The notes: generated by a model from the letters alone, not told the origin. A DNA stretch of 64,000 bases from Methylobacterium sp. Leaf99 (GCF_001422375.1 NZ_LMMU01000008.1:138268-202267), one strand, 5' to 3'; counted from the stretch's first letter, positions 26,574 to 35,599 are shown. Translations and numbers: made by a program.

Positions 26574-27679
26574 TACGTCCCAAATGCCGCGGCGATGGCG
26601 TGGTAGGCCGCCTTCGGTCGGCAGTCGGCATCGAAGGGGAGCGGCCTTGGCCGGCGCGAACCCTTGGCCTGCTCCTGAAGCCACGTCTGTCCGTCCGTCA
26701 GCTCCCAGGTCTGGACGACCTTCACGGCTGGGTTCGTCAGTGCCGGGCGCAGCAGCATGGCATATTTCTCCGCCACCAGCCTGTCGCGGGTCGCCAGATC
26801 CGCCGGGAACTCGGTGTCGTTGACGTCGATCTCCGTCAGGTACACGTCGAGTTTTCGATCGGCGATGGACCCGATCAGATCGGAAAAGCCCTTCGGGTCG
26901 AATTCGAAGTTCGGGAAGTAATGGCACTCCAGCCCCACGGCATCGAGCCGGATGCCGGAGTGCTGCAGATCGTCGATGAGGCGCATCAGGTGCGCCTGCT
27001 GGCGCTCTCCCGAGGTGAAGCTCTTCTTCCACTCCGAGCCGGCCTCGTTGAGGACGAGCTTGACCTTCGGGTCGGCGCGATGCGCGATGGTGAACGCCTG
27101 CCGGATGTAGTCGGGTCCGAGCTTTGCGTACCACGGCCCGCCGCGCAGGCCGCCCGGGAGGTTGTCGTCCGGCCACAGCGGCTCGTTCACCACGTCCCAG
27201 GAATGGAGGCGCCCGGCATAACGGCCGACGGTCTCTTCGATGTGCCGCTCGAGCCAGTAGGCGGCCTCACGGCGGGTCAGGCGCTCGACCCAGTCCGGCT
27301 GCCAGGCGTTCCAGGCGAGCGTGTGTCCCCGCACCGCAAGGCCGGAGCGGGTCGCCAGGTCGATCAGCGCGTCCGCTTCCCAATAATCGACCACCTCCGG
27401 CCGTTGCGGCCGCAGGGAGCCGAGCTTCAGCGCCGTATCCGTGGTGACGATACGGGTCTGGTGGCGATAGAGCGCGGCAAGCCGCGGGTCGGTCAGAGCC
27501 GTGTGGTCGATGGCGGCGCCAAACAGCACCCCCCGCTTGGCGGCCAGGCTCCCGAGCGAGGGAATATCCGCGATCGCCTTGCCGTCGTCGGTGCCGGAGG
27601 CCGCGCGCGCGTCCCACGCGAGCGCGCAGGCGCCCGCCAGGAGCCCTCGGCGCGTAAGGTTGTGTACCATGCGCTTCAC
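26573..27679 (-). CDS. Secreted GH10 endo-1,4-beta-xylanase
   Basis: 368 residues from the GTG at 27679 (GGAG ten bases upstream; ATG 27670 possible). The leader HNLTRRGLLAGACALAWDA has twin arginines and an AxA site near 27, suggesting Tat export. The GH10 barrel follows: GAAIDHTALTDPRLAALY, VRGHTLAWNAWQPDW around 117-130, the acid/base Glu-166 in SWDVVNEPLW and the nucleophile Glu-283 in DVYLTEIDVNDTEF. TWELTDGQTWL is the late conserved tryptophan region. It should hydrolyse beta-1,4-xylan-like chains outside the cytoplasm. In this context it may trim or release a secreted polysaccharide rather than degrade plant xylan; both are open. Confidence 0.93.
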   Translation of the reverse strand: MKRMVHNLTRRGLLAGACALAWDARAASGTDDGKAIADIPSLGSLAAKRGVLFGAAIDHTALTDPRLAALYRHQTRIVTTDTALKLGSLRPQRPEVVDYWEADALIDLATRSGLAVRGHTLAWNAWQPDWVERLTRREAAYWLERHIEETVGRYAGRLHSWDVVNEPLWPDDNLPGGLRGGPWYAKLGPDYIRQAFTIAHRADPKVKLVLNEAGSEWKKSFTSGERQQAHLMRLIDDLQHSGIRLDAVGLECHYFPNFEFDPKGFSDLIGSIADRKLDVYLTEIDVNDTEFPADLATRDRLVAEKYAMLLRPALTNPAVKVVQTWELTDGQTWLQEQAKGSRRPRPLPFDADCRPKAAYHAIAAAFGT

Positions 27680-27895
27680 GGTTGCGTTCTCCGATGCCGG
27701 ACCGCCGGCGCGGCGCGGTCTGTGTCTGAGAGATAGCGTCGATCCATTGCCATCAGGCTTTCAAAAGGCCCTGGCGGGATGCCTTTTTCGGCTGGGGCTC
27801 ACCGAATCGTGGACGGACGGGCTCTGCCGCGGTTCCGGAATGGGGACCCCCACGATGCCGGCCCGAACGGCGAGGTCGAATCGGCAAAACGGTCG

Positions 27896-29311
27896 TCAGC
27901 CGGGTTGCAGGCTGGATCGACCTGCGCCCGCCGGCGCGGTTCTGCCCAAGGCTTCGCGGTTGAAATCACGCCGCTTTCGGCTCAGGCGCGAATCGCGCTC
28001 GGCCCCCTCCATGCACATGATGATGATGATGAGCAGGAGGAACGCGATGCCTTTGCTCGACAGTCCGGTCGATGAGGCGTTGAGGGCGATGAACATGGCC
28101 ACGGCCATCAACGACCGCAGGCAGACGAGACGCGCGATATCGATGACAAAAAGCGTCAAGCCGATGAAAATGAGGCTCGCCGCGAAGATGCCGCTGCTCA
28201 GGATATAGGCGATCGGAAAACTCTCGATGCCGATCTCCGTCCCCTCGACGTACTGGAGATAGCTGAGCATCGCCGGGTCCGGTCCAATCAGCAGATCACC
28301 CCAGCTGAACCCATCGAAGAGCCGGAACATGCGAACGCGGGTTTCGGCGCTGCCCGCGTCATCGATGAATCGATCGATGAATTTCGCAAAATAGGTGGTT
28401 TCGGAAAGCTGCAGTCCGATCACGGCCGCCGCCGGTAGCCCCAGGCTCGCCCAGACGATCATCTTGATCGGGAATCTGTTCCCGAGAAGGACAAAGACGA
28501 TCTTCTTCAGGATCCAGAGCGCCATCAAGAGTCCGAGCAGGACCGTTGCCGTGCGTCCACCGAAGGCGGGCAGGGAGAGAAGCTGAAGGCAGAAGAGCGG
28601 AAGGGCCAGCGACCAGCGCAGGTTTCCGCGAGGACCCGTGAGGAGGAGAAGCGCATAGATGGCTGCGATGGCGGAATTCTGCAGCGGGTGTCCGAGAAGC
28701 GCGGTCGAACGGGCTTCTTCGTAGTTGAGCAACTCGCCGCCCGTGTAGATCGGAATCAGGTGGAATCCGAATACGGATTCCGCGATGCCGAGGACGGCGT
28801 TGATCGCCATGACGATATGGATGTACCGGGCATAGCGATTCAGTCGGGCGGGCTCGGTGCGGAAAAGAAGCACCCATGCCACGACGGGTACGACAAGCGT
28901 GTCGAGGATGAAGCTGACAGGCCGCGCGACGATCAATGTCACATACAGCGCGTAGTAGAATGTACACAGGATATAGATCAGCGCCAGAGGATGATATTTA
29001 ATCATCTGAGCTGAAACTGTGGATGGCCCGATCTCTGCCAAAAGGAAGCCGAACGCTACGATCAATATCAAGGTTGCCGGATGGAATTTCTCGAAGGGGA
29101 GGCCGCCGGGGTGATCGTAGTGGTAGCCCAAATACGTGAGCAGCATCGCCGAGCAGCAGAATGCCACGAGAACACCGAGCTCGGTCGACAGATTGCGGAA
29201 GAACGTCGCGCGACTTGCCGTGGTGACGGGTGCTGCCGGCCATGGAGGTGCCATAGTGGGATCGTCATCGCGAGGGCGCGCTGCGGCAGCTGGAATGTCG
29301 GGCGCGCCCAT
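27896..29311 (-). CDS. Polysaccharide polymerase/ligase-like membrane protein (VpsF type)
   Basis: 471 residues from the ATG at 29311, chosen for GGGGAG six bases upstream; an in-frame TTG at 29368 is less likely. About eleven hydrophobic segments are visible, e.g. GVLVAFCCSAMLLTYLGY, ATLILIVAFGFLLAEIG, LALIYILCTFYYALYVTLIV. A large loop with HLIPIYTGGELLNYEEARST and ALLGHPLQNSAIAA fits O-antigen-ligase/Wzy-like enzymes, and the sequence RMFRLFDGFSWGDLLIGPDP is typical of VpsF proteins. The C-terminus is basic and cytoplasmic. It likely polymerises repeat units of an exopolysaccharide made with the nearby glycosyltransferases. Confidence 0.78.
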   Translation of the reverse strand: MGAPDIPAAAARPRDDDPTMAPPWPAAPVTTASRATFFRNLSTELGVLVAFCCSAMLLTYLGYHYDHPGGLPFEKFHPATLILIVAFGFLLAEIGPSTVSAQMIKYHPLALIYILCTFYYALYVTLIVARPVSFILDTLVVPVVAWVLLFRTEPARLNRYARYIHIVMAINAVLGIAESVFGFHLIPIYTGGELLNYEEARSTALLGHPLQNSAIAAIYALLLLTGPRGNLRWSLALPLFCLQLLSLPAFGGRTATVLLGLLMALWILKKIVFVLLGNRFPIKMIVWASLGLPAAAVIGLQLSETTYFAKFIDRFIDDAGSAETRVRMFRLFDGFSWGDLLIGPDPAMLSYLQYVEGTEIGIESFPIAYILSSGIFAASLIFIGLTLFVIDIARLVCLRSLMAVAMFIALNASSTGLSSKGIAFLLLIIIIMCMEGAERDSRLSRKRRDFNREALGRTAPAGAGRSSLQPG

Positions 29312-29518
29312 CGAAGTCTCCCCGACACGCCCTGCTCCGACAGCGGCCCCGCCGAGTATGGCGACCAATCGTGAAGGAGCGCTTGCGCCGGGGGCAGCCG
29401 GTCGGGCCCGAGGCTCGTTCGAGCCGCTGTGCCCATGTCCACCTCCAGCGGTCGAACGCCCCGGGCGGCCTCGACGCCGACGCGTCGCGGGTCCGTTCCC
29501 GCCCGGCGACGCGTCGTC

Positions 29519-30040
29519 TTACGGGTGCTTGTGGATCGGATCGACCCAGTGGACGGTCTCGGGCCGCTCGACGGGCTCGACATCCGTGATGTTGACCACC
29601 ACCGCCTCGTTGTCCGAGCGCACCAGCACGCATTGCAGGGGCTCGTCGGGGGAGGCGTTGATCTCCTGGTGCGGCACGAAAGGCGGCACGAAGATGAAGT
29701 CGCCGGGGCCGGCCTCGGCGACGTATTCGAGGCGGTCGCCCCAGCGCATGCGGGCGCGGCCGGAGAGCACGAAGATTACGCTCTCCAGGGCGCCGTGATG
29801 GTGAACGCCGGTTTTGGCATCGGGCTCGATGGCCACGGTGCCGGCCCAGATCTTCTGCGCGCCGACGCGGGCATGGTTGATGGCCGCCTGCCGGAACATG
29901 CCGGGCGTCTGCGCCGTGTTGGCGTCGAGCTTGTCGCCGGGGATCACCCGGATGCCGTCGTGCTTCCAGCGCGCGGCCTCGGCGGGCGCCGCGGGCGCGG
30001 CGTGCGGATGAGCGTGGTCGTCATGATCTTGTTCGTGCAT
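29519..30040 (-). CDS. Cupin-domain protein
   Basis: 173 residues from the ATG at 30040 (AGGA eight bases upstream). A His-rich N-terminus (HEQDHDDHAHPHAA) may bind metal. The cupin core shows motif 1 TGVHHHGALESVIFVLSG with the two His and the Glu, and motif 2 EAGPGDFIFVPPFVPHQEIN with the final His. It lies 38 bp after the sulfonate-type binding protein gene, in the same direction. Single-domain cupins of this kind can be dioxygenases, isomerases or ligand sensors; the substrate is not known. A role in handling an organosulfur breakdown product is only inferred from position. Confidence 0.83.
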   Translation of the reverse strand: MHEQDHDDHAHPHAAPAAPAEAARWKHDGIRVIPGDKLDANTAQTPGMFRQAAINHARVGAQKIWAGTVAIEPDAKTGVHHHGALESVIFVLSGRARMRWGDRLEYVAEAGPGDFIFVPPFVPHQEINASPDEPLQCVLVRSDNEAVVVNITDVEPVERPETVHWVDPIHKHP

Positions 30041-30078
30041 CGCCAAAATCCTGGCCTGAAATCTCGCTGGCCGGCCGA

Positions 30079-31014
30079 TCATCGCACGGCGGCGGCCTGG
30101 GGGAACCCGGTATCGAAGATCGCCTCGGCCTTCGGTGCCCGCGCCTTCGGGATCAGCCCGGCGCGCACGTAGAGGTCGATGTTGGCCTGCTCGTCGGCGA
30201 TCACCGTTTCGTCGATGGGGACGGTGCGGTACTGCGCCCGGCCGAACCAGCGCAGGGGCACGCCCTCGGGCAGGCCGATGAGCTTCGACCACGCGGCCGC
30301 GTAGGGCGCCGGATCGACGAGGGCCCAGGCCCGCGCCCGCGCGAGGCGTTCGCCGAAATCCGCCAGCAGGGCGCGCTTGTCCTTGAGCGCCGCATCGCTC
30401 GCCACGGCGAAACTGAGGCCCGGCGTGATGCCGTTGCCGTCACGGACCACGCGGGCGAGACCGGCGAGTTCGGCCGTGGAGGTGTAGGGCTCCCAGGTCG
30501 CCCAGGCATCGACGCTGCCCGATGCCAGGGCGATCTTGGCATCGGCGGGTGGGAGGAAGCTCAGGGTGACGCTGTCGGCGGGCAGCCCGGCCTCTTCGAG
30601 GGCGGCGAGCACGACCTGATGGCCGATGGACCCGCGGTTGGTGGCGATGCGCTTGCCCTTGAGGTCGGCGACCGTGCGGAGGGGCGAGTCCTTCGCCACC
30701 AGGATGGCGAGGCCGTCCTGGCGGTTGCGGAAGGCGAGGAAGGCCTTCACCGGCACGCCGGCGGCGGCCGCGAAGGTGAAGGGCGCGTCGCCGACGCCGC
30801 CGGCATCGATGGCCCCGGCGTTCAGGGCCTCCAGCAGGGGAGCGGCGGCGGGAAACTCGCTCCAGGCGAGGCGGTAGGGCAAGCCGTCGAGGACGCCGGC
30901 GGCCTCCATCAGGGCGCGGGCGTTGCCGCGCTGGTCGCCGACCCGGAGAACCTCCTGCGCCCGTGCGGGGACGAGGACGGCGAGGAGGGCGAGGGCCGTG
31001 AGGAGCACGCGCAT
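30079..31014 (-). CDS. Sulfonate/nitrate/taurine-type ABC transporter substrate-binding protein
   Basis: 311 residues. The ATG at 31014 overlaps the stop of the SsuD-like gene (ATGA). A signal peptide runs through MRVLLTALALLAVLVPARA. The mature protein has the SsuA/TauA pattern: EVLRVGDQRGNARALMEAAG, LEALNAGAIDAGGVGDAPFT, VADLKGKRIATNRGSIGHQV and LASGSVDAWATWEPYTSTAEL. It would deliver an alkanesulfonate or related compound to a permease. No permease or ATPase gene occurs nearby. It is in an operon with SsuD-like and acyl-CoA-dehydrogenase-like enzymes. Confidence 0.88.
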   Translation of the reverse strand: MRVLLTALALLAVLVPARAQEVLRVGDQRGNARALMEAAGVLDGLPYRLAWSEFPAAAPLLEALNAGAIDAGGVGDAPFTFAAAAGVPVKAFLAFRNRQDGLAILVAKDSPLRTVADLKGKRIATNRGSIGHQVVLAALEEAGLPADSVTLSFLPPADAKIALASGSVDAWATWEPYTSTAELAGLARVVRDGNGITPGLSFAVASDAALKDKRALLADFGERLARARAWALVDPAPYAAAWSKLIGLPEGVPLRWFGRAQYRTVPIDETVIADEQANIDLYVRAGLIPKARAPKAEAIFDTGFPQAAAVR

Positions 31015-32117
31015 CAGGCGGCATCCGCCGTGGCGCCGCGGCGGGCGAGCTCGGCACGGAACGCCGGCAGGAGTTCGCGGCCGTACCGGACCGCGTCGTC
31101 CAGGGGGTCGAAGCCCCGGATCAGGAAGGTACGCACGCCGAGGTCGTGATAGTCCAGCAGAGCCTCGGCGACCTGATCCGGGGTGCCGACGAGGGCGGTG
31201 GAGTTGCCGGCCGCCCCGGTTTCGGCGGCGATGGCGGTGTAGAGGCGCCGGTCGAGGCGCGATCCGCCCGCGGCCGCGGCGAGGAGGCGGCGGGCGCCCT
31301 CGTTCTGCGGTGGTGCGGCGGGGCCGAGCCCCTGGGCCGCCCGCACGGCTTTGGTTCGGGCGAGGATCGCCTCGGCCCGCGCCCAGGCCGCACCTTCCGT
31401 GTCGGCGAGGATTGGCCGGAACGACAGGCTGAAGCGGGGCTTGCGCCCATGGGGCGCCGCGGCGCTGTGCACGCGGGCGATCAGGTCGCGGACCTGGTCC
31501 AGCGTCTCGCCCCACAGGGCGTAGGTGTCGGCATGGCGCCCCGCCACGTCGAGGGCGGCGGCCGACGCGCCGCCGAAGAAGACCGGGATGCCGCCCTCTC
31601 GCACGGGCTTCACCTCGGAGAAGCCCTGCACGACCTGGTAGAACGTCCCCGCGTAGTCGAACGGCGCCTCGGCGGTCCAGGCGAGGCGGGCGATGTCGAG
31701 GAACTCCCGGGTGCGGGCGTAGCGCTCGTCCTTGGTGAGGTGGTCGCCGTCGCGGGCCTGATCCCGGTCGTCGCCGCCGCTGATGGCGTGGATCGCGATG
31801 CGCCCGCCCGTGAGCTGGTCCAGGGTCGCGAATTGTCGCGCGGCCACCGTGGGGGCGGTGAAGCCCGTGCGGTGGGCGATCATCAGGCCGATCCGCTCCG
31901 TCACCGCCGCGATCTCGGAGGCGAGGAGCAGGGGATCGGAGGCCGTCGCGTAGAAGGCGACGAGGATGCGGTCGAAGCCGCCGGCTTCGTGCGCCCGGGC
32001 CAGACGATGCAGGTAGTCACGGTCGATGACCGGGCCCGTCGCCGGATGAATCTCCGAGGTGAGGCGGGGGGCGGCAAAGCCGATGAACTCGACGGCGTCC
32101 GGCGGGAGAGGGCTCAT
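31014..32117 (-). CDS. ssuD: FMNH2-dependent alkanesulfonate monooxygenase (SsuD-like)
   Basis: 367 residues, close to the usual 360-380. Bacterial luciferase-like features: FAAPRLTSEIHPATGPVID at the start, RILVAFYATASDPLLLASEI, GLMIAHRTGFTAPTVAARQF, then TGGRIAIHAISGGDDRDQ and GDHLTKDERYARTREFL, all typical of SsuD/MsuD. IPVFFGGASAAALDVAGRHA and TALVGTPDQVAEALLDYHDL follow. It oxidatively releases sulfite from alkanesulfonates using reduced flavin supplied by a separate reductase. No reductase gene is seen here. It overlaps the binding protein gene by one base and follows the dehydrogenase-like gene by 24 bp. Confidence 0.88.
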   Translation of the reverse strand: MSPLPPDAVEFIGFAAPRLTSEIHPATGPVIDRDYLHRLARAHEAGGFDRILVAFYATASDPLLLASEIAAVTERIGLMIAHRTGFTAPTVAARQFATLDQLTGGRIAIHAISGGDDRDQARDGDHLTKDERYARTREFLDIARLAWTAEAPFDYAGTFYQVVQGFSEVKPVREGGIPVFFGGASAAALDVAGRHADTYALWGETLDQVRDLIARVHSAAAPHGRKPRFSLSFRPILADTEGAAWARAEAILARTKAVRAAQGLGPAAPPQNEGARRLLAAAAGGSRLDRRLYTAIAAETGAAGNSTALVGTPDQVAEALLDYHDLGVRTFLIRGFDPLDDAVRYGRELLPAFRAELARRGATADAA

Positions 32118-32141
32118 GCGGGGATTCCTGATCGCGAGAAG

Positions 32142-33320
32142 TCAGAGGCCGAGGGCGGCCCGGCCGGCGCCGGCGCGCACGGAATCGCCCTGCGGCCAGT
32201 GGATGCGCGCGCACAGCACGTCGCGGAGGTGGCGTTCGAGGGGATTGGCGCGGGACAGTCCCGGATTGCCGGCGAGCTCGACGGCGCGCTGGACCAGCGC
32301 GATGGCGTTCTCGGTGGCCGTGACCTTGAGGAAGCCCGCCTCCCGTGCGTCGGGTACGGCGCCGGCATCGACCTCCGCCGCGAGACCGGCGATGAGGCGG
32401 TCATTGATGGAAAGCAGGCGCTCGTTCTCGCCGACCCCCTCCTGGAACCGGGCGAGGGAGGCCAACGGCGCCCCGAGGCCGCCGGGCGTCCGCTCGGTGA
32501 CGAAGCGGACGAGCCAGGCCTGCGCCGCCCGCGCGACTCCGTCGTAGAGGGCGGCCAGAAGCGTGCAGCTCCAGGCCTGCTGCAGGGGATCGGGCGCGTG
32601 CCACCCCTCCGGCGCCCGCAGGTCGACGGCGTGGTCCGCCGGGACGGCGACAGCCTCGAACAGGACATCGTGGCTGCCGCTCGCGCGCAGGCCGAGGTGG
32701 TCCCAGGTCTCGACGATGCGCACGCCCGGTGCCTTCATGGGCACGAGGACGTTGCCGACCCGCGGCGCGGCCTCGTCGGTGCGGACGAAGACCAGCCCGT
32801 AGGCCAGAGCCGGAGACCCGGTGGAGTAGATCTTCCGCCCGTCGATGCGCCAGCCCGTCTGCGTGCGCCGGGCGATGGTCTCGGGCATCCCGCCGCGCGC
32901 GGGCGTGCCGAGTTCCGGCTCGACCCGCAGGGCGTTAACGAGGGCGCCGTCCTCCACGGCGGCGCGACCCACCGCCTCGGCCAGCGCCGGGGGGCAGGCC
33001 GGGTTCGTGTGGATCAGGCCGTGCTGGAGCAGGTGCATGGCGAGCACGAGGGCGGTGGCCGGATCGCCCTCGGCGATGAGGCGCACGATCCCGGCGGCAC
33101 GGCCGAGGCCGAGGCCGCCGCCCCCGAGGTGTCGCGGCACGGTCACGCCGAGGAGGCCGGCCTCGCGCAGGGCGGCGATGTTCTCGTGGGCAAAGCTGCC
33201 CGCGCGGTCATGCGCGGCGGCGCGGCCGGCGAAATCTCTGGCCAGCGCGGACACGCTCTCGGTCGGTGTGACGGTGGCGTTCATCCGGGGCGTCGGTCCA
33301 GGGAATTCGGGGGTCGACAT
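32142..33320 (-). CDS. Acyl-CoA dehydrogenase-like flavoenzyme (SfnB/DszC group)
   Basis: 392 residues if the ATG at 33320 is used; GTG 33338 and ATG 33284 are alternatives, and none has a clear Shine-Dalgarno. The acyl-CoA dehydrogenase fold is visible: NIAALREAGLLGVTVPRHLGG with GGLGLGRAAGIVRLIAEGDP, middle-domain RRTQTGWRIDGRKIYSTGSP, and DHLGLRASGSHDVLFEAVAV, then a helical C-terminal domain. Within sulfur operons this subgroup (SfnB, DszC-like) oxidises organosulfur compounds with FMNH2 rather than acyl-CoAs. The operon with an SsuD-like gene supports that reading. Substrate is unknown. Confidence 0.8.
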   Translation of the reverse strand: MSTPEFPGPTPRMNATVTPTESVSALARDFAGRAAAHDRAGSFAHENIAALREAGLLGVTVPRHLGGGGLGLGRAAGIVRLIAEGDPATALVLAMHLLQHGLIHTNPACPPALAEAVGRAAVEDGALVNALRVEPELGTPARGGMPETIARRTQTGWRIDGRKIYSTGSPALAYGLVFVRTDEAAPRVGNVLVPMKAPGVRIVETWDHLGLRASGSHDVLFEAVAVPADHAVDLRAPEGWHAPDPLQQAWSCTLLAALYDGVARAAQAWLVRFVTERTPGGLGAPLASLARFQEGVGENERLLSINDRLIAGLAAEVDAGAVPDAREAGFLKVTATENAIALVQRAVELAGNPGLSRANPLERHLRDVLCARIHWPQGDSVRAGAGRAALGL

Positions 33321-33388
33321 CCCATGTCGGGCGGGCACGTCGCAGTCGGCGCAGGGTCATTCCGTGCGGCGGGTAAGTCAACGAAACT

Positions 33389-33401
33389 GAATTCTAAATT
33401 C
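33389..33401. promoter_or_regulatory. AT-rich palindrome in the organosulfur divergent region
   Basis: GAATT-CTA-AATTC is a perfect 13-bp inverted repeat in an AT-rich island within very GC-rich DNA. On the minus strand it contains TAGAAT, a five-of-six match to a -10 box, pointing toward the dehydrogenase/SsuD operon. A DNA-binding regulator such as a LysR protein could bind here; no such gene is adjacent. Confidence 0.35.
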
Positions 33402-34024
33402 GAAAGATCGAGAGGAAGGATATGCTTCCGATTCATGGCGTGAGCGCAGAAATCTCTCGCGAAACGGTCGAGGCTATCCTTCGCGCGTCTTGTTTGGCTG
33501 CCGGAAGCCCACCGGCATTTCAGAGTAAGCTCTTCTCGATCCCCGCGTGGCGTCGGGAAGCCCCAGGCCGAGGCGCGTTACAGTCGGGGCCGGACGATTC
33601 TGCGGTTCTCCGCGATGCTGACTCATCCGCGAGGTCGTGATCCCGGCGGCCTTCCCGCACGTCTTCGTCGGGGTGTTCGTGGGCCTCGGCGGCTCCTTCG
33701 CCGTCCTCGTGGCGGCCGAGATGCGCCGCGCAAAATCTGGCCTCGGCTGGTCCCTTCAACGGGCACAGGGCTGGGCCGCCTACGCCAACCGGTACGGGCG
33801 CTCATCATGGCGCTCAGGTGCTCGGGGCTGATCACCGCTTCGGGTCGCCTGCGCCGGGAGGTACCGGAGATCCTGGGCCATACGGCCTGACCCCGCACAC
33901 CGGACCGGCGCGGGCCGGGCCCGCTGCCGGTCCCGGGCTCGATCTGCTATCCACCTGGTATCGGCCGCCGCCCCTCTCCCCAATGGACGGGCGGCGTCGC
34001 CACGTCCCGTCGCCAAGGCCCGCC
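33402..34024. other. Region upstream of the second binding protein gene
   Basis: Two short plus-strand frames exist. One at 33422-33640 (72 codons) has GAGAGG six bases before its ATG but no protein-like pattern beyond the first residues. The other at 33637-33831 (64 codons, GTG start) reads VIPAAFPHVFVGVFVGLGGS then FAVLVAAEMRR, a plausible single membrane helix. Neither belongs to a family I know, so neither is called as a gene. Confidence 0.35.
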
Positions 34025-35008
34025 ATGCCCCTCTCCCACAGGCCCCTCTCCCCCATGCACCGTTCCATCAAGACCGCTCTGGCCCTTGCGGCCTTCCTCC
34101 TCGGCAGCGTGCCGAGCGCCGAGGCGGCCGAGAAGATCCTCCGCATCGGCTACCAGCGTTCCTCGACCCTCGTCGCCCTCCTGCGCCAGGATGCCGGCCT
34201 GGAGAATGCCCTCAAGCCCTCGGGCGTGACCGTGTCCTGGCACGAGTTCACCAGTGGCCTTCCCATCATGGAGGCGCTCAACGCCGGCCAGATCGACGTC
34301 TCGGCGGATGTCGCCGACACGGTCCCGATCTTCGCCCAGGCGGCGGGGGCCAAGATCAGCTACATCGCCCAGGAGGCGCCCTCGCCGGAAGCCCAGGCGA
34401 TCCTGGTGCCGGGCGATTCACCCCTGAAATCGGTGGCCGACCTGAAGGGCAAGCGGGTCGCCGTGACCAAGGGCGCGGGCAGCCACTACCTGCTGCTGGC
34501 GGCCCTCGCCGAGGGCGGCCTGTCGTTCAAGGCCATCACCCCCGCCTACCTCACGCCCGCGGATGGCCGTGCGGCGCTGGCGAGCGGCGGCGTCGAGGCC
34601 TGGGTGGCGTGGGACCCGTTCCTGTCGGCGGCCCGCCAGCAATCGGGCGCGCGGGTCCTGCGCGACGGCGCCGGGCTTTCCTTCTACACGCGCTACTACC
34701 TCGCCTCCGACGCGTATGTGGCCCAGCAGCCGGACGTGCTGGCCGTGCTGTTCGCCAAGCTCGCCGAGACGGGCACCTGGGTGAAGGCCGAGCCGGAGGC
34801 CGCCGCCGCCCGCCTGGCCCCCCTCTGGAAAATCGAGGCGGAGGTGATCGTGCGGGCGAACGCGCGCCGCAGCTACCGGGTCGAGGCGGTCACGCGGGAG
34901 GGCCTGGGCGAGCAGCAGAAGATCGCCGACGCGTTCCGGGCCGGAGGCCTGCTGCCGCGCGCCGTCGATACTTCGGCCCTCGGCCTCTGGCAGCCGCCGA
35001 ACCGGTAG
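34025..35008 (+). CDS. ssuA: Sulfonate-type ABC transporter substrate-binding protein (SsuA-like)
   Basis: 327 residues from the ATG at 34025 (AAGG upstream); ATG 34055 would give a cleaner signal peptide, HRSIKTALALAAFLLGSVPS then AEA. The mature part is strongly SsuA-like: EKILRIGYQRSSTLVALLRQ, VTVSWHEFTSGLPIMEALNA, GQIDVSADVADTVPIFAQAA, VADLKGKRVAVTKGAGSHYL and LASGGVEAWVAWDPFLSAA. It should bind alkanesulfonates. It stands divergent to the SsuD operon and is a distant paralogue of the binding protein at 30079. The permease and ATPase are absent from the window. Confidence 0.9.
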   Translation: MPLSHRPLSPMHRSIKTALALAAFLLGSVPSAEAAEKILRIGYQRSSTLVALLRQDAGLENALKPSGVTVSWHEFTSGLPIMEALNAGQIDVSADVADTVPIFAQAAGAKISYIAQEAPSPEAQAILVPGDSPLKSVADLKGKRVAVTKGAGSHYLLLAALAEGGLSFKAITPAYLTPADGRAALASGGVEAWVAWDPFLSAARQQSGARVLRDGAGLSFYTRYYLASDAYVAQQPDVLAVLFAKLAETGTWVKAEPEAAAARLAPLWKIEAEVIVRANARRSYRVEAVTREGLGEQQKIADAFRAGGLLPRAVDTSALGLWQPPNR

Positions 35009-35078
35009 GGCACATGGCGCCCCGGGTGGTGAGGCGGTCGTCCTTTGGATGGTCCGGTCTCCGGTCGGACCGGGCCGG

Positions 35079-35402
35079 CTACTTCGCCGAGGCGGTGTCG
35101 CGGACGAATTGAAGGCAGCGGAGGCGGTCCTCCGGGTCCCGGATGCGGATGAAGGCTTCGATCAGGTCGGCGCATTGCTGGCTCACGACGAGTTCGCTCG
35201 GCCGCGAACCGTCGCGGGCAGATTCGACCGCGCCCGAGGGGGCAGGCTGCCCGCACAATTGCGTGGCGGTAATCCCGAGTTGCTCTGCGATCTCGTCGAG
35301 GAGCTGCCGCCTGCGCTGGAGCCGGTCATGGGCGCCCTGCCGATCCGCATCGGGGTCTGCCGGTGAGGATCGTTCATCCTCGCGTGTCAACTTGCGACCC
35401 AT
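35079..35402 (-). CDS. Small conserved-looking protein, possibly regulatory
   Basis: 107 residues from the ATG at 35402, which has GGAGG six bases upstream, so translation from here is convincing. An N-terminal basic, charged part (MGRKLTREDERSSPADPDAD) leads to a helical segment RLQRRRQLLDEIAEQLGITA and a C-terminal CADLIEAFIRIRDPEDRLRC. This arrangement recalls small XRE-type regulators in which a C-terminal 'IRDPxxR' helix follows the DNA-binding part. A complete helix-turn-helix is not obvious. It is divergent from the PAS gene, with about 200 bp between them. Confidence 0.6.
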   Translation of the reverse strand: MGRKLTREDERSSPADPDADRQGAHDRLQRRRQLLDEIAEQLGITATQLCGQPAPSGAVESARDGSRPSELVVSQQCADLIEAFIRIRDPEDRLRCLQFVRDTASAK

Positions 35403-35599
35403 CGCAGGCCTCCGCAGTGGATCGACAGCCGCTCGTACCAGGGAAACATCAGTTCCAATCACCGTACGATCTCATGCAGACATGTACAATGTATTATGCC
35501 AGTCGGGCACATGACCCGGACGGCAGTGAGCGCTGTTCGGTGACTTCTTAATCCGATAGCTATCAAATGACGTTCATTCGGATGGGTTTAGGGGGCCAA

